A stretch of 64,000 nucleotides of DNA from positions 1 through 64,000 of the forward strand of contig CACEFQ010000009.1 of assembly GCA_902558885.1 (NCBI GenBank), written 5' to 3'. The notes beneath the pieces were generated by a model. It saw only the letters and a list, made by a program, of their open reading frames with translations, had not been told where the DNA came from and searched no databases. Within the stretch, counting starts at the first letter, position 1; every line of letters starts with the position of its first letter. Shown in pieces: positions 1-11,085 of this stretch. The stretch is from an uncultured SAR116 cluster alpha proteobacterium. GTDB taxonomy: Bacteria > Pseudomonadota > Alphaproteobacteria > Puniceispirillales > Marisalimonadaceae. The position numbers were made by a program, and so were the translations under genes.

Positions 1-1
1 A

Positions 2-691
2 TTTGATGTATTACATTTCTTAACCCTTTTAAAACCACTCCAACATAGAGCTTATTCTATTTCTTCAAGTAACTTAATTTTTAAAAACTCAGTGCATTTA
101 ACTGTTTCAACTCAACGATGGCAAAGAAAAACGAGGGATTATGGTGGTGTTTGTTCAACATTTTTATCTGATATTTGTGAATTAGGTGATAAAGTTAAAA
201 TTTTCTTAATTCCAAATAAATTGTTCAAATTACCTGATGACCAAAACAAGCCAATAATTATGATTGGTCCTGGTACAGGTGTGGCACCCTTTTTATCTTT
301 TATACAAGAAAGAAAATATTTTAAGAGTGATGGAAAAAATTGGTTATTCTTTGGTGCTCAGACCAAGAAAAATGATTTTTTATATGAAGATCAAATTTCA
401 AAGTTTTTTGAAGAAAAAATTTTGAATAATTTAGATACTGCTTTTTCAAGAGATCAGGATAAAAAAATTTATGTACAAGATAAAATTTTCGAAAGAAGTT
501 GTGAATTTTTCCAATGGTTAGAAAATGATGCAATAATATACGTATGTGGAGATGCTCAAAAAATGGCTAAAGATGTTGAAGTTACAATTTTAAATTTAAT
601 TGCAAAAGAGCTTAAATGTGACAATAAAAAAGCTTTGGAATATTTAAAAAAGTTAAAAAAAGAAAAAAGATATTTATCAGATGTTTATTAA
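2..691 (+). CDS. cysJ: Sulfite reductase flavoprotein (CysJ-like), 3' part only
   Basis: C-terminal part of an FNR-type diflavin reductase that passes electrons from NADPH via FAD and FMN to a sulfite reductase hemoprotein. The reading frame is open to the left edge, so the gene starts outside the window; 229 residues are visible. Seen: the FAD motif HRAYSISSS (bases 41-67), the nucleotide motif GPGTGVAPF, the NADPH-side motif YVCGDAQKMAKDV and the CysJ-like C-terminus KRYLSDVY. A GTG at 92 is internal, because the FAD motif lies upstream of it in the same frame. The FMN/flavodoxin domain and the hemoprotein partner cannot be seen here. Another diflavin reductase with the same tail is possible. 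Confidence 0.85.
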   Translation, partial: FDVLHFLTLLKPLQHRAYSISSSNLIFKNSVHLTVSTQRWQRKTRDYGGVCSTFLSDICELGDKVKIFLIPNKLFKLPDDQNKPIIMIGPGTGVAPFLSFIQERKYFKSDGKNWLFFGAQTKKNDFLYEDQISKFFEEKILNNLDTAFSRDQDKKIYVQDKIFERSCEFFQWLENDAIIYVCGDAQKMAKDVEVTILNLIAKELKCDNKKALEYLKKLKKEKRYLSDVY

Positions 692-731
692 AAAGATTAT
701 TATAAAATTTAAAAGAGCATAGAGGTTATTT

Positions 732-1625
732 ATGAAATGGGATAGATTAAGATTATTTAATATCGTTGCCCAAACTCGAAATATTACCGAAGCATCTTAT
801 ATTTTGCAAATGAGTCAGTCTGCATTGAGCAGACAAATGAAGGCACTGGAAAATGAATTGGGTGTTAGACTTTTTTTAAGAAACTCAGATGGTATTTCTC
901 TCACTAAAGCCGGTATGAGATTATCATCTTCTGTTCAAATTTTAGCCTCTGATATAAGCAAAACTCACAACCAACTTCTTGAAGATATGGACGTTCCATC
1001 GGGTAGATTGAATGTTACTGCAACAAATGCATTTGGGGCGTTATGGGTTGCTCCTAGAATGTCAAAATTTAAAAATTTATTTCCAGAAATAAACGTTGCG
1101 CTTAGCTTAAGAGATTCTGAACCTCGAGTTACCAATTTTAACTCTGATATTGAGGTTAGAATGACACCCAGCGTTTCTCAAGACGATATTCAAATTAAAT
1201 TAGCTGACTGTAGATATAAGATATTTGCATCAAATGAATATATTTCTAAAAATGGATATCCAAAAACTAGTATTGATTTAGATAATCATAAAATAATATC
1301 TTATGGAGAAGATGCACAACCTCCTCTTGATAGGCATCGATTGAATTGGCTATTAACAATTGGAAAAGAAAATAAAAGGCCAAGAAAGCCAATTTTAGAG
1401 GTTTCTAGTATATATGGTATAGCAAAGGCTACTGAGGTTGGTATGGGAATAGCCTCATTACCAGATTGGATGGAATTTGAAATGATAGAATTAACAGAAA
1501 TTTTGTCCCAGCTAGAAGGACCTAAAATGTCAATTTCTTTATGTTTTAATTACGAGTTGAGAAATGATTCCAGAATTAAGGCATTTAAGGATTTTATGAT
1601 TAAGGAAGCAGAGATTATTAATTAA
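732..1625 (+). CDS. LysR-family transcriptional regulator
   Basis: 297-residue DNA-binding regulator of usual LysR length. Residues about 1-60 form the winged helix-turn-helix, with the typical SQSALSRQMKALENELGVRLF stretch around residues 28-48; residues about 90-297 are the periplasmic-binding-like effector domain. AGAGG 8 bases upstream supports the ATG start. It follows the sulfite reductase gene on the same strand by 40 bases and precedes gltB by 160 bases. Its target could be either neighbour, but nothing in the sequence decides this, and the effector is unknown. Confidence 0.9.
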   Translation: MKWDRLRLFNIVAQTRNITEASYILQMSQSALSRQMKALENELGVRLFLRNSDGISLTKAGMRLSSSVQILASDISKTHNQLLEDMDVPSGRLNVTATNAFGALWVAPRMSKFKNLFPEINVALSLRDSEPRVTNFNSDIEVRMTPSVSQDDIQIKLADCRYKIFASNEYISKNGYPKTSIDLDNHKIISYGEDAQPPLDRHRLNWLLTIGKENKRPRKPILEVSSIYGIAKATEVGMGIASLPDWMEFEMIELTEILSQLEGPKMSISLCFNYELRNDSRIKAFKDFMIKEAEIIN

Positions 1626-1785
1626 TTTGTTAATCAATTTTGTAATGCAATTTATGCATATCTGACATATAATGAATAATTTTACAATTATATGTAAATT
1701 CTCTATGTTCCATTTTCTTCGCTAGGGAATAAGAATATTGTGTCTTAATCATAAATGGTTGATTTTATAGATTTATAGGAATTAA

Positions 1786-4700
1786 ATGATTATTAAAAAA
1801 TTGAACAAAATGGGTTTTCCTGAAAAATATGGTTTATATGATTCAGATAACGAACATGAAAATTGTGGTTTTGGTTTTATTGCAAATATTAAAAATGAAC
1901 CCAAACATGAGATAGTTCATCAAGCATTGGAGATTGTTCATAACCTTGACCATAGAGGTGCTATTGGAGCTGATCCACTAGCGGGTGACGGTGCTGGTAT
2001 TTTGATTCAAATACCTCATGATTTTTTTAAAGAAGAATTTTTAAATACTGATATTAAACTTCCAGAAATTGGTAATTATGGGGTTGGCATGATTTTCCTG
2101 CCTCCAGAAAAAAACAGAGCTGATTCTGCAATCAATTCAGTTGAAGAAGCAATTAAAAAAGAAGGTCAATCTCTAATTGGATGGAGAGATGTTCCTGTTG
2201 ATAATTCTGTTTTAGGAGAAACTGTAAAAAATAATGCGCCGATCATTAGGCAATTTTTTATTCAAAAAGGAAAAAACACAAAAACTGAAAAAGAATTTCA
2301 AAGAAAATTATATGTAATTAGAAAGCAAAGTCTTTTTTTACTTCAAGAAGAATTACAAGATGATTGCGATGATTTCTACATTGTTTCACTTTCAACGAGA
2401 ACTTTAATATTTAAAGGAATGGTGTTAGCACCAAACCTATCAAAATTTTATATTGATTTTCAAAATAAAAATTTCAAAACTGCTATAGCTCTTTTCCATC
2501 AAAGATTTTCAACAAACACATTCCCGTCTTGGCGATTAGCCCAACCTTTTAGATATTTATGTCATAATGGTGAGATCAATACTGTCAAAGGAAATACAAA
2601 TTGGATGAACTCTAGACGATTCAGTATGTATTCTGAACTTTTAGGAGACGATCTAAAGAAATTATGGCCAGTTATAGAAAAATCACCATCAGACTCAGCA
2701 ACATTTGATAATGCTTTAGAACTTCTTGTAATGGGGGGGTATTCACTACCTCATGCAATGATGCTAATGATACCTGAGGCTTGGAAAGATAATTCACTAA
2801 TGGATCCTAAAAGATCTTCATTTTATGAATATTACTCTGCATTAATGGAACCATGGGATGGACCAGCTGCAATGGCTTTTACTGACGGTATTCAAGTTGC
2901 AGCAACTTTAGATCGCAACGGTTTAAGACCAGCTAGGTATGTCGTAACAGATGATGACTTAGTTATAATGTCATCAGAAGTAGGTGTTCTTAGAGATATT
3001 CCAGAACATAAGATTGTTCAAAAATGGCGGTTACAACCAGGAAAAATGCTTCTTGTTGATTTAAATGAAAAAAGAATAATTTCAGATGAAGAGCTTAAGG
3101 ATAATTTAGTTAATTTATATCCTTATGACAATTGGGTTAAAAATTCAAAAGTTAATATTAAATCAATTGATTTTAATACGAACAAAATATTGCCAGAGGA
3201 TAGTATATTATTAGATCTACAGCAAGCATTTGGGTATAACAAAGAAGATCTCAAATTCTTTCTTGAGCCAATGATTTTAGAGGGGCAAGATCCGATAGGA
3301 TCGATGGGTAGGGACATACCCTTAGCAGCGCTATCAGATAAAAATAGGCTTTTATATGATTATTTTTTTCAAAATTTTGCCCAAGTAACTAACCCCCCTA
3401 TAGACCCTATTCGGGAAGAGTTAGTAATGTCTTTGATGAATTTCATAGGACCAAGGCCAAATTTGCTTGATCCTAAATCAGGCAAAAATCAAAAATTAAT
3501 AGAAGTTGATCATCCGATATTAGATAATTTAGATATAGAAAAGATTAGAAATATAGATAAATTCACCTCTAATAAGTTAAAATCCGTTACTTTAAGTATT
3601 TGTTATAACAAAAAAGAAACTCCTAATTTAGAAATTGAAAATTTTTTAGAAAGCATTTGTGTTGAAGCTGAAAGGTTTATTAATAGCAATGCCTGTAATA
3701 TAATTATCTTATCAGATAGAGAAGTTGATCAAAACAATATTGCAATTCCTGCATTACTTGCTACAAGCTCAGTTCATCACCATTTAATAAAAAAAGGTTT
3801 AAGAACAAAAGTAGGATTAATAATAGAAACTGGAGAAGCAAGAAGGGTTCATGATCTATGTCTTCTAGCCGGCTATGGTGCAGAAGCAATAAACCCATAC
3901 CTAGCTTTCTATACTCTATCAAACATAATAAAAAATCATAATCAGGAAATTGAAGAGAAAGAAGCTTACACAAAATATATCAAAGCGGTAACAAAAGGCA
4001 TGCTTAAAGTGATGTCTAAAATGGGTATTTCTACATATCAATCTTATTCTGGTGCTCAAATTTTTGATGCAGTAGGTCTTTCCTCTAATCTTGTTGATAA
4101 ATACTTCTGCGGCACGTCATCAAAAGTTGAAGGTATTGGCTTAGAAGAAATTCAAATAGAAACAGAGAATAGACATGAATTAGCTTTTGGTGATTCTCCA
4201 ATATTGTCTAATGATCTTGATGTTGGTGGTGATTTAAGCTTTAGAATTCGGGGTGAAGAACATGTTTGGACTCCTGAAACTATTGGAATGCTTCAACATT
4301 CAGTTAGAAGTGCTAATTATGATACTTTCAAAAAATACTCAAAGAAAATTAATGATCACTCCATAAAATTAAAAAATTTAAGAGGTTTATTTAAGTTTAC
4401 AAATAAAACAAAACCTATAAATATTGATGAGGTAGAACCTACATCTGAAATAGTTAAAAGATTTGCTACAGGCGCTATGTCACTTGGATCAATATCTACA
4501 GAAGCTCATACAACTTTAGCAATTGCAATGAACCGTCTTGGAGGAAGATCTAACACAGGAGAGGGTGGAGAAGAAACTTCAAGGTTTATTCCTCTTACTA
4601 ACGGGGATTCCATGAACTCCAGAATTAAACAGGTTGCATCCGGAAGATTTGGAGTTACCACTGAATATTTATCAAATGCGACTGATATTCAGATCAAAAT

Positions 4701-6420
4701 GGCACAAGGTGCCAAGCCAGGTGAAGGTGGACAGCTTCCAGGTGGAAAAGTTGATGAATTCATTGCTAAAATTAGACATTCAACACCAGGTGTTGGTTTA
4801 ATATCACCACCACCTCATCACGATATTTATTCAATTGAAGATTTAGCACAACTTATACACGACCTTAAAAATGTTAATCCAAAAGCTAGAGTTTCTGTAA
4901 AACTTGTATCTGAGATCGGTGTTGGAACCGTTGCTGCTGGAGTTAGTAAAGCTTATGCTGATCATGTAACTATTTCAGGAAATGATGGTGGTACAGGAGC
5001 AAGTCCAATTACATCCTTGTTAAATGCTGGTGGTCCTTGGGAGACTGGTTTAGCTGAAACCCATCAAACACTTGTCATGAATGGATTAAGAGAAAGAATA
5101 GCTGTCCAAGTTGATGGAGGATTAAGAACTGGAAGAGATGTTGTAATTGGAGCAATTTTGGGTGCTGATGAATTTGGGTTTGCAACTGCCGCCCTTATTT
5201 CTGAAGGATGCATAATGATGAGAAAGTGTCATTTAAATACTTGTCCTGTAGGGGTTGCTACACAAGACCCAGAACTTAGAAAAAATTTTACTGGAACACC
5301 AGACCATGTCGTAAACTTTTTTGTTTTCATTGCTAATGAAGTACGAGAAATAATGGCAGAGCTTGGTATTAGAAAGTTTAACGATTTAATTGGAAGAAGA
5401 GATCTTATTGATTTTAATGGCGCAGATGAACATTGGAAAGCTCACGGTTTGGATTTAGGAAAACTTATAGTAAGTTTGGAAAAAGAAAAAAATGAAACTT
5501 TTTATAATTCAAAAGAACAAAACCATAGGTTAGAACTTGCTCTTGATAATGAACTAATTTCAAAATCAAAAAAATCCATTTCAGATAAAATAAAAGTAAA
5601 TATTTCATCAAAAATTGTAAATACTAATAGAACTGTTGGCGGAATGTTATCAGGAGTTATAGCAAAAAAGTATGGCCATAATGGATTGCCCAAGGATACA
5701 ATAAATGTTGATTTTACAGGGAACGCTGGCCAAAGTTTTGGAGCTTGGTTATCAAAAGGTGTTAATTTTAAATTAAAAGGAGATGCTAACGATTATTTAG
5801 GTAAAGGCCTTTCAGGTGGTAGAATATCCGTAAGTCCTCACGAAACAAGTAAAATTATTCCTGAAAATAATATCATTGCTGGAAATACGCTTTTGTACGG
5901 TGCAATCTCTGGAGAATGTTATCTAAGAGGTGTCGTAGGAGAACGTTTTGCAGTAAGAAACTCAGGTGCTACGGCTGTTGTTGAAGGTTGTGGTGATCAC
6001 GGGTGTGAATACATGACAGGTGGTGTAGTTATTATTCTTGGAAAAACAGGTAGGAATTTTGCAGCAGGAATGTCTGGTGGTATAGCCTATATTTTAGATG
6101 AAGATGATACATTTGAATCTAAGTGCAATAAAGCTATGGTAGGTTTAGAGAAATTACAGAGTTTAAAAAAACTGGAGACTCCTTCAGTAAAAGATATTGA
6201 TAATGATTTACTTGATTTTGATGAAGCGCGATTAAAATTAATAATTCAAAGACATTTAAAATATACTAAAAGCGAAAAAGCCAGATTAATATTAGATGAT
6301 TGGAATAAATATCTTAATCTTTTTTATAAAATAACGCCTTTCGATTTTAAGAGAGCTTTAAACGAAAAAAAACAAAATCTTAAAGATAATATAGTACCGA
6401 ATAGAATTGCTGGAGAATGA
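1786..6420 (+). CDS. gltB: Glutamate synthase (NADPH) large subunit
   Basis: Makes two glutamates from glutamine and 2-oxoglutarate with GltD, the main ammonia assimilation step after glutamine synthetase. 1544 residues, the usual length. Cys27 (in HENCGFGF) is the expected N-terminal nucleophile of the glutaminase domain after removal of a short propeptide. The FMN/synthase domain has [19 protein letters not shown], and the 3Fe-4S ligands are Cys1142, Cys1148 and Cys1153 in the C-x5-C-x4-C pattern. The C-terminal part is the glycine-rich beta-helix domain. AGGAA precedes the ATG. gltD follows after one base. The 160-base upstream gap holds a TATAAT at 1668-1673 without a clear -35 box. Confidence 0.98.
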   Translation: MIIKKLNKMGFPEKYGLYDSDNEHENCGFGFIANIKNEPKHEIVHQALEIVHNLDHRGAIGADPLAGDGAGILIQIPHDFFKEEFLNTDIKLPEIGNYGVGMIFLPPEKNRADSAINSVEEAIKKEGQSLIGWRDVPVDNSVLGETVKNNAPIIRQFFIQKGKNTKTEKEFQRKLYVIRKQSLFLLQEELQDDCDDFYIVSLSTRTLIFKGMVLAPNLSKFYIDFQNKNFKTAIALFHQRFSTNTFPSWRLAQPFRYLCHNGEINTVKGNTNWMNSRRFSMYSELLGDDLKKLWPVIEKSPSDSATFDNALELLVMGGYSLPHAMMLMIPEAWKDNSLMDPKRSSFYEYYSALMEPWDGPAAMAFTDGIQVAATLDRNGLRPARYVVTDDDLVIMSSEVGVLRDIPEHKIVQKWRLQPGKMLLVDLNEKRIISDEELKDNLVNLYPYDNWVKNSKVNIKSIDFNTNKILPEDSILLDLQQAFGYNKEDLKFFLEPMILEGQDPIGSMGRDIPLAALSDKNRLLYDYFFQNFAQVTNPPIDPIREELVMSLMNFIGPRPNLLDPKSGKNQKLIEVDHPILDNLDIEKIRNIDKFTSNKLKSVTLSICYNKKETPNLEIENFLESICVEAERFINSNACNIIILSDREVDQNNIAIPALLATSSVHHHLIKKGLRTKVGLIIETGEARRVHDLCLLAGYGAEAINPYLAFYTLSNIIKNHNQEIEEKEAYTKYIKAVTKGMLKVMSKMGISTYQSYSGAQIFDAVGLSSNLVDKYFCGTSSKVEGIGLEEIQIETENRHELAFGDSPILSNDLDVGGDLSFRIRGEEHVWTPETIGMLQHSVRSANYDTFKKYSKKINDHSIKLKNLRGLFKFTNKTKPINIDEVEPTSEIVKRFATGAMSLGSISTEAHTTLAIAMNRLGGRSNTGEGGEETSRFIPLTNGDSMNSRIKQVASGRFGVTTEYLSNATDIQIKMAQGAKPGEGGQLPGGKVDEFIAKIRHSTPGVGLISPPPHHDIYSIEDLAQLIHDLKNVNPKARVSVKLVSEIGVGTVAAGVSKAYADHVTISGNDGGTGASPITSLLNAGGPWETGLAETHQTLVMNGLRERIAVQVDGGLRTGRDVVIGAILGADEFGFATAALISEGCIMMRKCHLNTCPVGVATQDPELRKNFTGTPDHVVNFFVFIANEVREIMAELGIRKFNDLIGRRDLIDFNGADEHWKAHGLDLGKLIVSLEKEKNETFYNSKEQNHRLELALDNELISKSKKSISDKIKVNISSKIVNTNRTVGGMLSGVIAKKYGHNGLPKDTINVDFTGNAGQSFGAWLSKGVNFKLKGDANDYLGKGLSGGRISVSPHETSKIIPENNIIAGNTLLYGAISGECYLRGVVGERFAVRNSGATAVVEGCGDHGCEYMTGGVVIILGKTGRNFAAGMSGGIAYILDEDDTFESKCNKAMVGLEKLQSLKKLETPSVKDIDNDLLDFDEARLKLIIQRHLKYTKSEKARLILDDWNKYLNLFYKITPFDFKRALNEKKQNLKDNIVPNRIAGE

Positions 6421-6421
6421 T

Positions 6422-7864
6422 ATGGGTAAGGTAACTGGATTTATGGAATTAGACCGAGTTGAAAGAGATTATGAACCGATTGAGGACAGAATAAAACATT
6501 TTAAAGAATTCCTAATTCCTCTAGACCAAAAAAAAGTTTCAGAACAAGGTGCTAGATGTATGGATTGTGGGATTCCATATTGTCATCAAGGTTGTCCTGT
6601 TAATAACCTAATTCCTGATTGGAATGATTTGATTTATAATAATAAATGGAAAGAAGCCCTTGATTTACTTCAATCAACAAATAATTTTCCTGAATTTACG
6701 GGTAGAATTTGTCCAGCACCATGTGAAGCATCATGTACTTTGAATATTACAGATAATCCTGTAGCAATTAAAACAATTGAATGTTCAATTATAGATAAAG
6801 GATGGGAAGAAGGTTGGATTAAACCGGTCATTAGTAATAAAAAAACTGGTAAGAAAGTTGCTGTTATTGGTTCTGGGCCCTCTGGCTTAGCATGTGCTCA
6901 GCAACTAGCTAGAGCAGGTCATTCTGTTGTTGTGTTTGAAAAAAATGCTAGAATAGGTGGTCTTCTTAGAATTGGTATACCTGATTTCAAAATGGAAAAA
7001 CATCTTATTGATAGAAGAATGTCTCAAATGGAGGCCGAAGGTGTAGAGTTCAGAGTTAATTCTCACATTGGTAAAGATATAAAAATAAAAGAATTAAACA
7101 AAGATTTTGATGCAATTGCTTTTTGTGGAGGATCAGAAAATCCAAGAGATTTACCTGTCAAGGGTAGAGAGCTTAAGGGTATTTATTTTGCTATGGAGTT
7201 CCTCTCTCAACAAAATGATAGAGTTGCAGGTAATAAAATAGATCCAAAGGTTGAAATCTCAGCAGAGGGAAAGAATGTTCTTGTAATTGGTGGTGGAGAT
7301 ACTGGATCAGATTGTGTTGGTACTTCTAATCGCCAAGGAGCTAAATCAGTGACTCAACTCGAATTACTTGATCAACCACCTGAAAGAGAAAATAAAGCAC
7401 TTACCTGGCCCAATTGGCCTTTAAAACTTAGAACCTCAACATCTCATCAAGAAGGATGTGATAGGAATTGGTCTGTTTTAACAAAATCGTTTGACGGTCA
7501 TGACGGAAAAGTTAACAAACTAAATTGCGTTAAAGTTGAATGGTCAAGAGATGATGATGGAAGAATGAAAATGAGTGAGGTTACAGGTACTGAATTTTCT
7601 TTTGAAGCAGATCTTGTGTTACTTGCTATGGGTTTTGTGCATCCAATTCATGAAGGTTTAATAAACAGTTTAGGCGTTAAACTTACACCAGCTGGTAATT
7701 TAGATGCAAATGACAGAGAATATAAAACATCTATTGATACATTTTTTGCAGCTGGCGACTCAAGACGCGGTCAGTCATTAGTTGTTTGGGCAATAAGAGA
7801 AGGTAGACAATGTGCAAAATCTATTGATAAGTTTTTAATGGGAAAATCTGAACTACCAAATTAG
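6422..7864 (+). CDS. gltD: Glutamate synthase (NADPH) small subunit
   Basis: Takes electrons from NADPH through FAD and Fe-S clusters to the GltB subunit. 480 residues from the ATG at 6422, which has GGAGA at 6412-6416 and gives the family start MGKVTGF. An in-frame TTG at 6407 lies inside gltB and is less likely. N-terminal cysteines for two 4Fe-4S clusters are seen in [14 protein letters not shown] and CPAPCEASC. The FAD-binding motif is [14 protein letters not shown] and the NADPH-binding motif [13 protein letters not shown]. Co-transcribed with gltB (one-base gap). Confidence 0.97.
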   Translation: MGKVTGFMELDRVERDYEPIEDRIKHFKEFLIPLDQKKVSEQGARCMDCGIPYCHQGCPVNNLIPDWNDLIYNNKWKEALDLLQSTNNFPEFTGRICPAPCEASCTLNITDNPVAIKTIECSIIDKGWEEGWIKPVISNKKTGKKVAVIGSGPSGLACAQQLARAGHSVVVFEKNARIGGLLRIGIPDFKMEKHLIDRRMSQMEAEGVEFRVNSHIGKDIKIKELNKDFDAIAFCGGSENPRDLPVKGRELKGIYFAMEFLSQQNDRVAGNKIDPKVEISAEGKNVLVIGGGDTGSDCVGTSNRQGAKSVTQLELLDQPPERENKALTWPNWPLKLRTSTSHQEGCDRNWSVLTKSFDGHDGKVNKLNCVKVEWSRDDDGRMKMSEVTGTEFSFEADLVLLAMGFVHPIHEGLINSLGVKLTPAGNLDANDREYKTSIDTFFAAGDSRRGQSLVVWAIREGRQCAKSIDKFLMGKSELPN

Positions 7865-7934
7865 GCACATTTTTAATTTAATAAAATATTAAAACCGTAT
7901 TTAGATTATTTTAAATTGAAATGTGAAAATTTAA

Positions 7935-8450
7935 ATGGATCATAAAATTATCGTTAGAGAAAAAAAAGAAACAGATAATGATCAAATTGAAAATATTTTA
8001 AATAAAAATTTTGGTGAAAACAGACATCAAAGGAATGTATATTTATATCGCAAAAAATCGCCTATTAAAGGTTTGTCTCTTGTATCTTGTTTAAATGAAG
8101 ATTCAAATACTGTAATTGGTACCATTACTTTTTACAGAACATTAGTTAGCAATATTAATTGCCTACTTCTAGGCCCTTTAGCAGTTAGTGAATTTTTTCA
8201 AGGAAAAGGTTTTGGTAAAATACTAGTAAGAAAAGGATTAGAAATTGCTAAGCTAAAAAATGAAACTATATGTTTTGTTTCAGGTAAATATAACTATTAC
8301 AAAGAATTTGATTTTTTAAAATTAAGTAGTAAAAATCTGATTATTAACACGACAGGTGATTTCACATATGGCGAACTTCTAGTTAAAGAACTAAAAAAAG
8401 ATTGTATAAACTTATTACCTCTAAAGGCACAACTTCTTCCTGAAAAATAA
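7935..8450 (+). CDS. GNAT-family N-acetyltransferase
   Basis: 171-residue acetyl-CoA dependent acyltransferase fold. The acetyl-CoA pyrophosphate loop is QGKGFG (residues 89-94) after the beta-4 strand LLLGPLAV, the classical motif A. It resembles the YhbS-type stand-alone GNATs, whose substrates are mostly unknown. It lies 70 bases after gltD and 8 bases before a GST-like gene on the same strand, so the two may be co-transcribed. No specific substrate can be inferred. Confidence 0.8.
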   Translation: MDHKIIVREKKETDNDQIENILNKNFGENRHQRNVYLYRKKSPIKGLSLVSCLNEDSNTVIGTITFYRTLVSNINCLLLGPLAVSEFFQGKGFGKILVRKGLEIAKLKNETICFVSGKYNYYKEFDFLKLSSKNLIINTTGDFTYGELLVKELKKDCINLLPLKAQLLPEK

Positions 8451-8458
8451 TTTGAATA

Positions 8459-9127
8459 ATGATTACTCTTTATCACTATTACTTATGTTCATCTTCAAGA
8501 TATATTAGGCTTATTTTAGAAGAACATAAAATCTCATATCAGACTCAGCTAGAAAATTATTGGAAACCACAAAAGGATTTTCTACAGCTCAATCCAGCTG
8601 GTCATTTGCCAGTTTTAATTAATGAAGAAAAATTTCCAGTTATTGGAGCAAATGCTTGTGTTGAATACATTAGGGATCTTCAATTAAGGCCTAATTTATT
8701 TCTCGATGATTATAGAGAGAAAGCTGAAATAAATAGGTTAGTCCATTGGTTTGATGTAATTTTTAAAAAAGAAGTTTTTGATCCAATTATTTATGAAAAG
8801 GTATTTTCAAGGATAGTGGATGACATAACTCCGAATAGTGACAATATAAGAGCAGCACTGAACAATTTGGATTTTCACATTCAATATTTAAATCATTTAC
8901 TAAGTAACAAAAAATATCTTATCAAGGATGAGGTAACTTGTATAGATTTTTTAGCTGGAGCTAATTTCTCAGTTTTAGATTATTTAGGATTATTAAATTT
9001 AAATAGTTATGAGAACATAAGAGAATGGTATTTTAAAATTAAGTCAAGACCTTCATTTAAAACATTATTAAAAGATCAAATAGTTGGAGTTAACCCTGAT
9101 GAAAACTACAAAAATATTGATGTTTAA
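8459..9127 (+). CDS. Glutathione S-transferase family protein
   Basis: 222 residues with a thioredoxin-like N-terminal domain (about residues 1-78; start MITLYHYYLCSSSRYIR, cis-proline region GHLPVL, and an acidic/Ala-Asn-Ala stretch before EYI) and an all-helical C-terminal domain. This is the usual two-domain GST layout and length. The serines after the tyrosines in the N-terminus are candidates for activating glutathione. Its 3' end abuts the convergent alpha/beta hydrolase gene at base 9128. Substrate unknown. Confidence 0.8.
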   Translation: MITLYHYYLCSSSRYIRLILEEHKISYQTQLENYWKPQKDFLQLNPAGHLPVLINEEKFPVIGANACVEYIRDLQLRPNLFLDDYREKAEINRLVHWFDVIFKKEVFDPIIYEKVFSRIVDDITPNSDNIRAALNNLDFHIQYLNHLLSNKKYLIKDEVTCIDFLAGANFSVLDYLGLLNLNSYENIREWYFKIKSRPSFKTLLKDQIVGVNPDENYKNIDV

Positions 9128-9874
9128 TTATATTTTTGTTTTTATTTCTTCAATAATATTTGTGATATTTTTGAGTTGATCTAGCTCAGACAACCTATGA
9201 CCAGCGTCTTTTTCTAATAATAGTTTGGTATCTTTAGTTCTTTTAAAAGTGTTGATTATCTTTATACTTAAATCATATGGAACGGCATCATCAGCCATAC
9301 CATGGTATAAGTAGACAGGACCATTAAACGGTATACTCTTTGATAAAGTAAGGTTTTTAAAACTATCTTTTATTAATTTGTATGAAAAATCATTTTTTGA
9401 TCCATCTTCATATTTTATACTTATCTTTCTATGTTTTACTAATTTTCTTTTCTCATCCCCTGTCATTTGATCCCATATCAAAAGTTTTGGAAAATCTGGA
9501 GCAGGAGCTAAACCTATAATTGCAGAAATTTTTTGTGGAATTCGTTTTGCTAACATCAGCATAATCCAAGCGCCCATTGATGATCCAACTAAAATCTGTT
9601 TGTCTTGAGTAAGTTTGTTAATTAAATACTCAGCATCCTGATACCAATCAGAAAAACACGTTTTATCGATTGATCCTGACGATTGACCATGACCAGAATA
9701 ATCAAACCTTAAAAAGCTATGATTATTCTCTTTTGCCCATTTTTCTAAATATAATGCTTTTTTACCTTGCATATCTGAGTTAAAACCACTTAAGAATACT
9801 ATACCTTCATTTTTCCCTATTAATTGGTTATATGCTATTGTGTTATTATCTAATCTTTTAATAAATTTGGTCAT
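9128..9874 (-). CDS. Alpha/beta hydrolase
   Basis: 248-residue serine hydrolase. The nucleophile elbow is GSSMG with Ser99; Asp195 or Asp196 (HGMADDAVP) and His226 (DAGHRLSE) complete the triad. FDYSGHGQSSG (residues 58-67) is the oxyanion-side loop. The sequence resembles the BEM46/ABHD10-like thioesterase or esterase group. No signal peptide, so cytoplasmic. It is divergent from the glycosyltransferase gene with only 31 bases between the starts, and end-to-end convergent with the GST gene. Substrate unknown. Confidence 0.85.
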   Translation of the reverse strand: MTKFIKRLDNNTIAYNQLIGKNEGIVFLSGFNSDMQGKKALYLEKWAKENNHSFLRFDYSGHGQSSGSIDKTCFSDWYQDAEYLINKLTQDKQILVGSSMGAWIMLMLAKRIPQKISAIIGLAPAPDFPKLLIWDQMTGDEKRKLVKHRKISIKYEDGSKNDFSYKLIKDSFKNLTLSKSIPFNGPVYLYHGMADDAVPYDLSIKIINTFKRTKDTKLLLEKDAGHRLSELDQLKNITNIIEEIKTKI

Positions 9875-9905
9875 TTACAAATCCGTTTGATTTAAGGTTA
9901 ATAAA

Positions 9906-11057
9906 ATGAATAAAAAAAAATATACTATAGCTCAGATTTTACCAGCATTAAATACTGGTGGTGTGGAAAGAGGAGTTGTAGAAATTTCCAAAGCTCTAGT
10001 TGACAACAATTTTAGATCAATTGTTATTTCATCTGGTGGTTATATGGTGTCGCAAATAACTAGAAATGGGGGAATTCATTATGACCTTGATGTACATACC
10101 AAAAACCCATTAAAATGGAAAAAAATAAGAAGTAAGTTAAAGATTATTTTAGAGAGTGAAAAGGTAGATTTAATTCATTTTTGTTCTCGAGCGCCTGCAT
10201 GGATTGGTGTGCCGCTTGGTGCTGAGTTAGATATACCAATTATTACTTCAGTTCACATGAGGTTTAGAAAATCTAATATTTTTAAAAAATATTATAATAG
10301 TATTTTAACTAATGGACATTATATCATTGCTATTTCAAAGCACATTGAAGAAAGTGTAAAGACTTCTTTTCCAAAAGTAAGTGGTAAAATTAAAATAATT
10401 CATAGGGGTGTAGATTTAGACCTATTTAATCCAAGTAAAATAAATCCCGCAAGAATTATAGCTCAATCAAAGCATTTAAATTTAAAAGATAATGTTCCTG
10501 TTATAATTATGGCTGCGAGACCCGCAATGTGGAAAGGTTATCAAGTTCTTATAAAAGCTTTAACTAAAGTTAAACATGATTTTCAATGTGTTTTGATAGG
10601 AGCTGGTGATGGAAACCAAAAATTTCAAAATATTTTAATTAATAAAATAATCCAATCAAAGCTAGAATCTAAAATCAAACTTATAAACTCAACTAGAGAT
10701 ATACAAGCCGCAATGATCTTGGGTGATTTAATTATAATGCCATCATTAACTCCTGAACCATTCGGAAGAATAGTTTTAGAAGCACAGGCTTTAGGTAAAA
10801 TACCAATTGCTTTCGATCATGGTGGAGCTTCAGAAACAATAATTGATGGAAAAACTGGATTTTTAGCAGATCGCTTGAACGTAGAAAGTCTGTCCGAAAA
10901 AATTTCATTTGCTTTATCTTTAAAGCCATCAAAGAGAGAGAAGATAGGTCAATTCGCAAAAAAAATCGTATCTAAAAATTATAGCCATGATAGAATGTGT
11001 AATTTAACAATATCATTATATAAACAAACTATTGCAGAATACAAAATAAAGAGTTAG
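9906..11057 (+). CDS. Glycosyltransferase family 4 protein
   Basis: 383-residue GT-B fold retaining glycosyltransferase. The N-terminal acceptor domain begins with AQILPALNTGGVERGVVE; the C-terminal donor domain has the E-x7-E motif EPFGRIVLE (Glu284 and Glu292) followed by the nucleotide-sugar region FDHGGASETIIDG. It most likely builds a lipopolysaccharide or other surface glycan, but no sugar specificity is visible and no other glycan genes are nearby. It is followed 17-29 bases later by thrS. Confidence 0.88.
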   Translation: MNKKKYTIAQILPALNTGGVERGVVEISKALVDNNFRSIVISSGGYMVSQITRNGGIHYDLDVHTKNPLKWKKIRSKLKIILESEKVDLIHFCSRAPAWIGVPLGAELDIPIITSVHMRFRKSNIFKKYYNSILTNGHYIIAISKHIEESVKTSFPKVSGKIKIIHRGVDLDLFNPSKINPARIIAQSKHLNLKDNVPVIIMAARPAMWKGYQVLIKALTKVKHDFQCVLIGAGDGNQKFQNILINKIIQSKLESKIKLINSTRDIQAAMILGDLIIMPSLTPEPFGRIVLEAQALGKIPIAFDHGGASETIIDGKTGFLADRLNVESLSEKISFALSLKPSKREKIGQFAKKIVSKNYSHDRMCNLTISLYKQTIAEYKIKS

Positions 11058-11085
11058 TGATATATTTTAATATTTGAATTTAAAT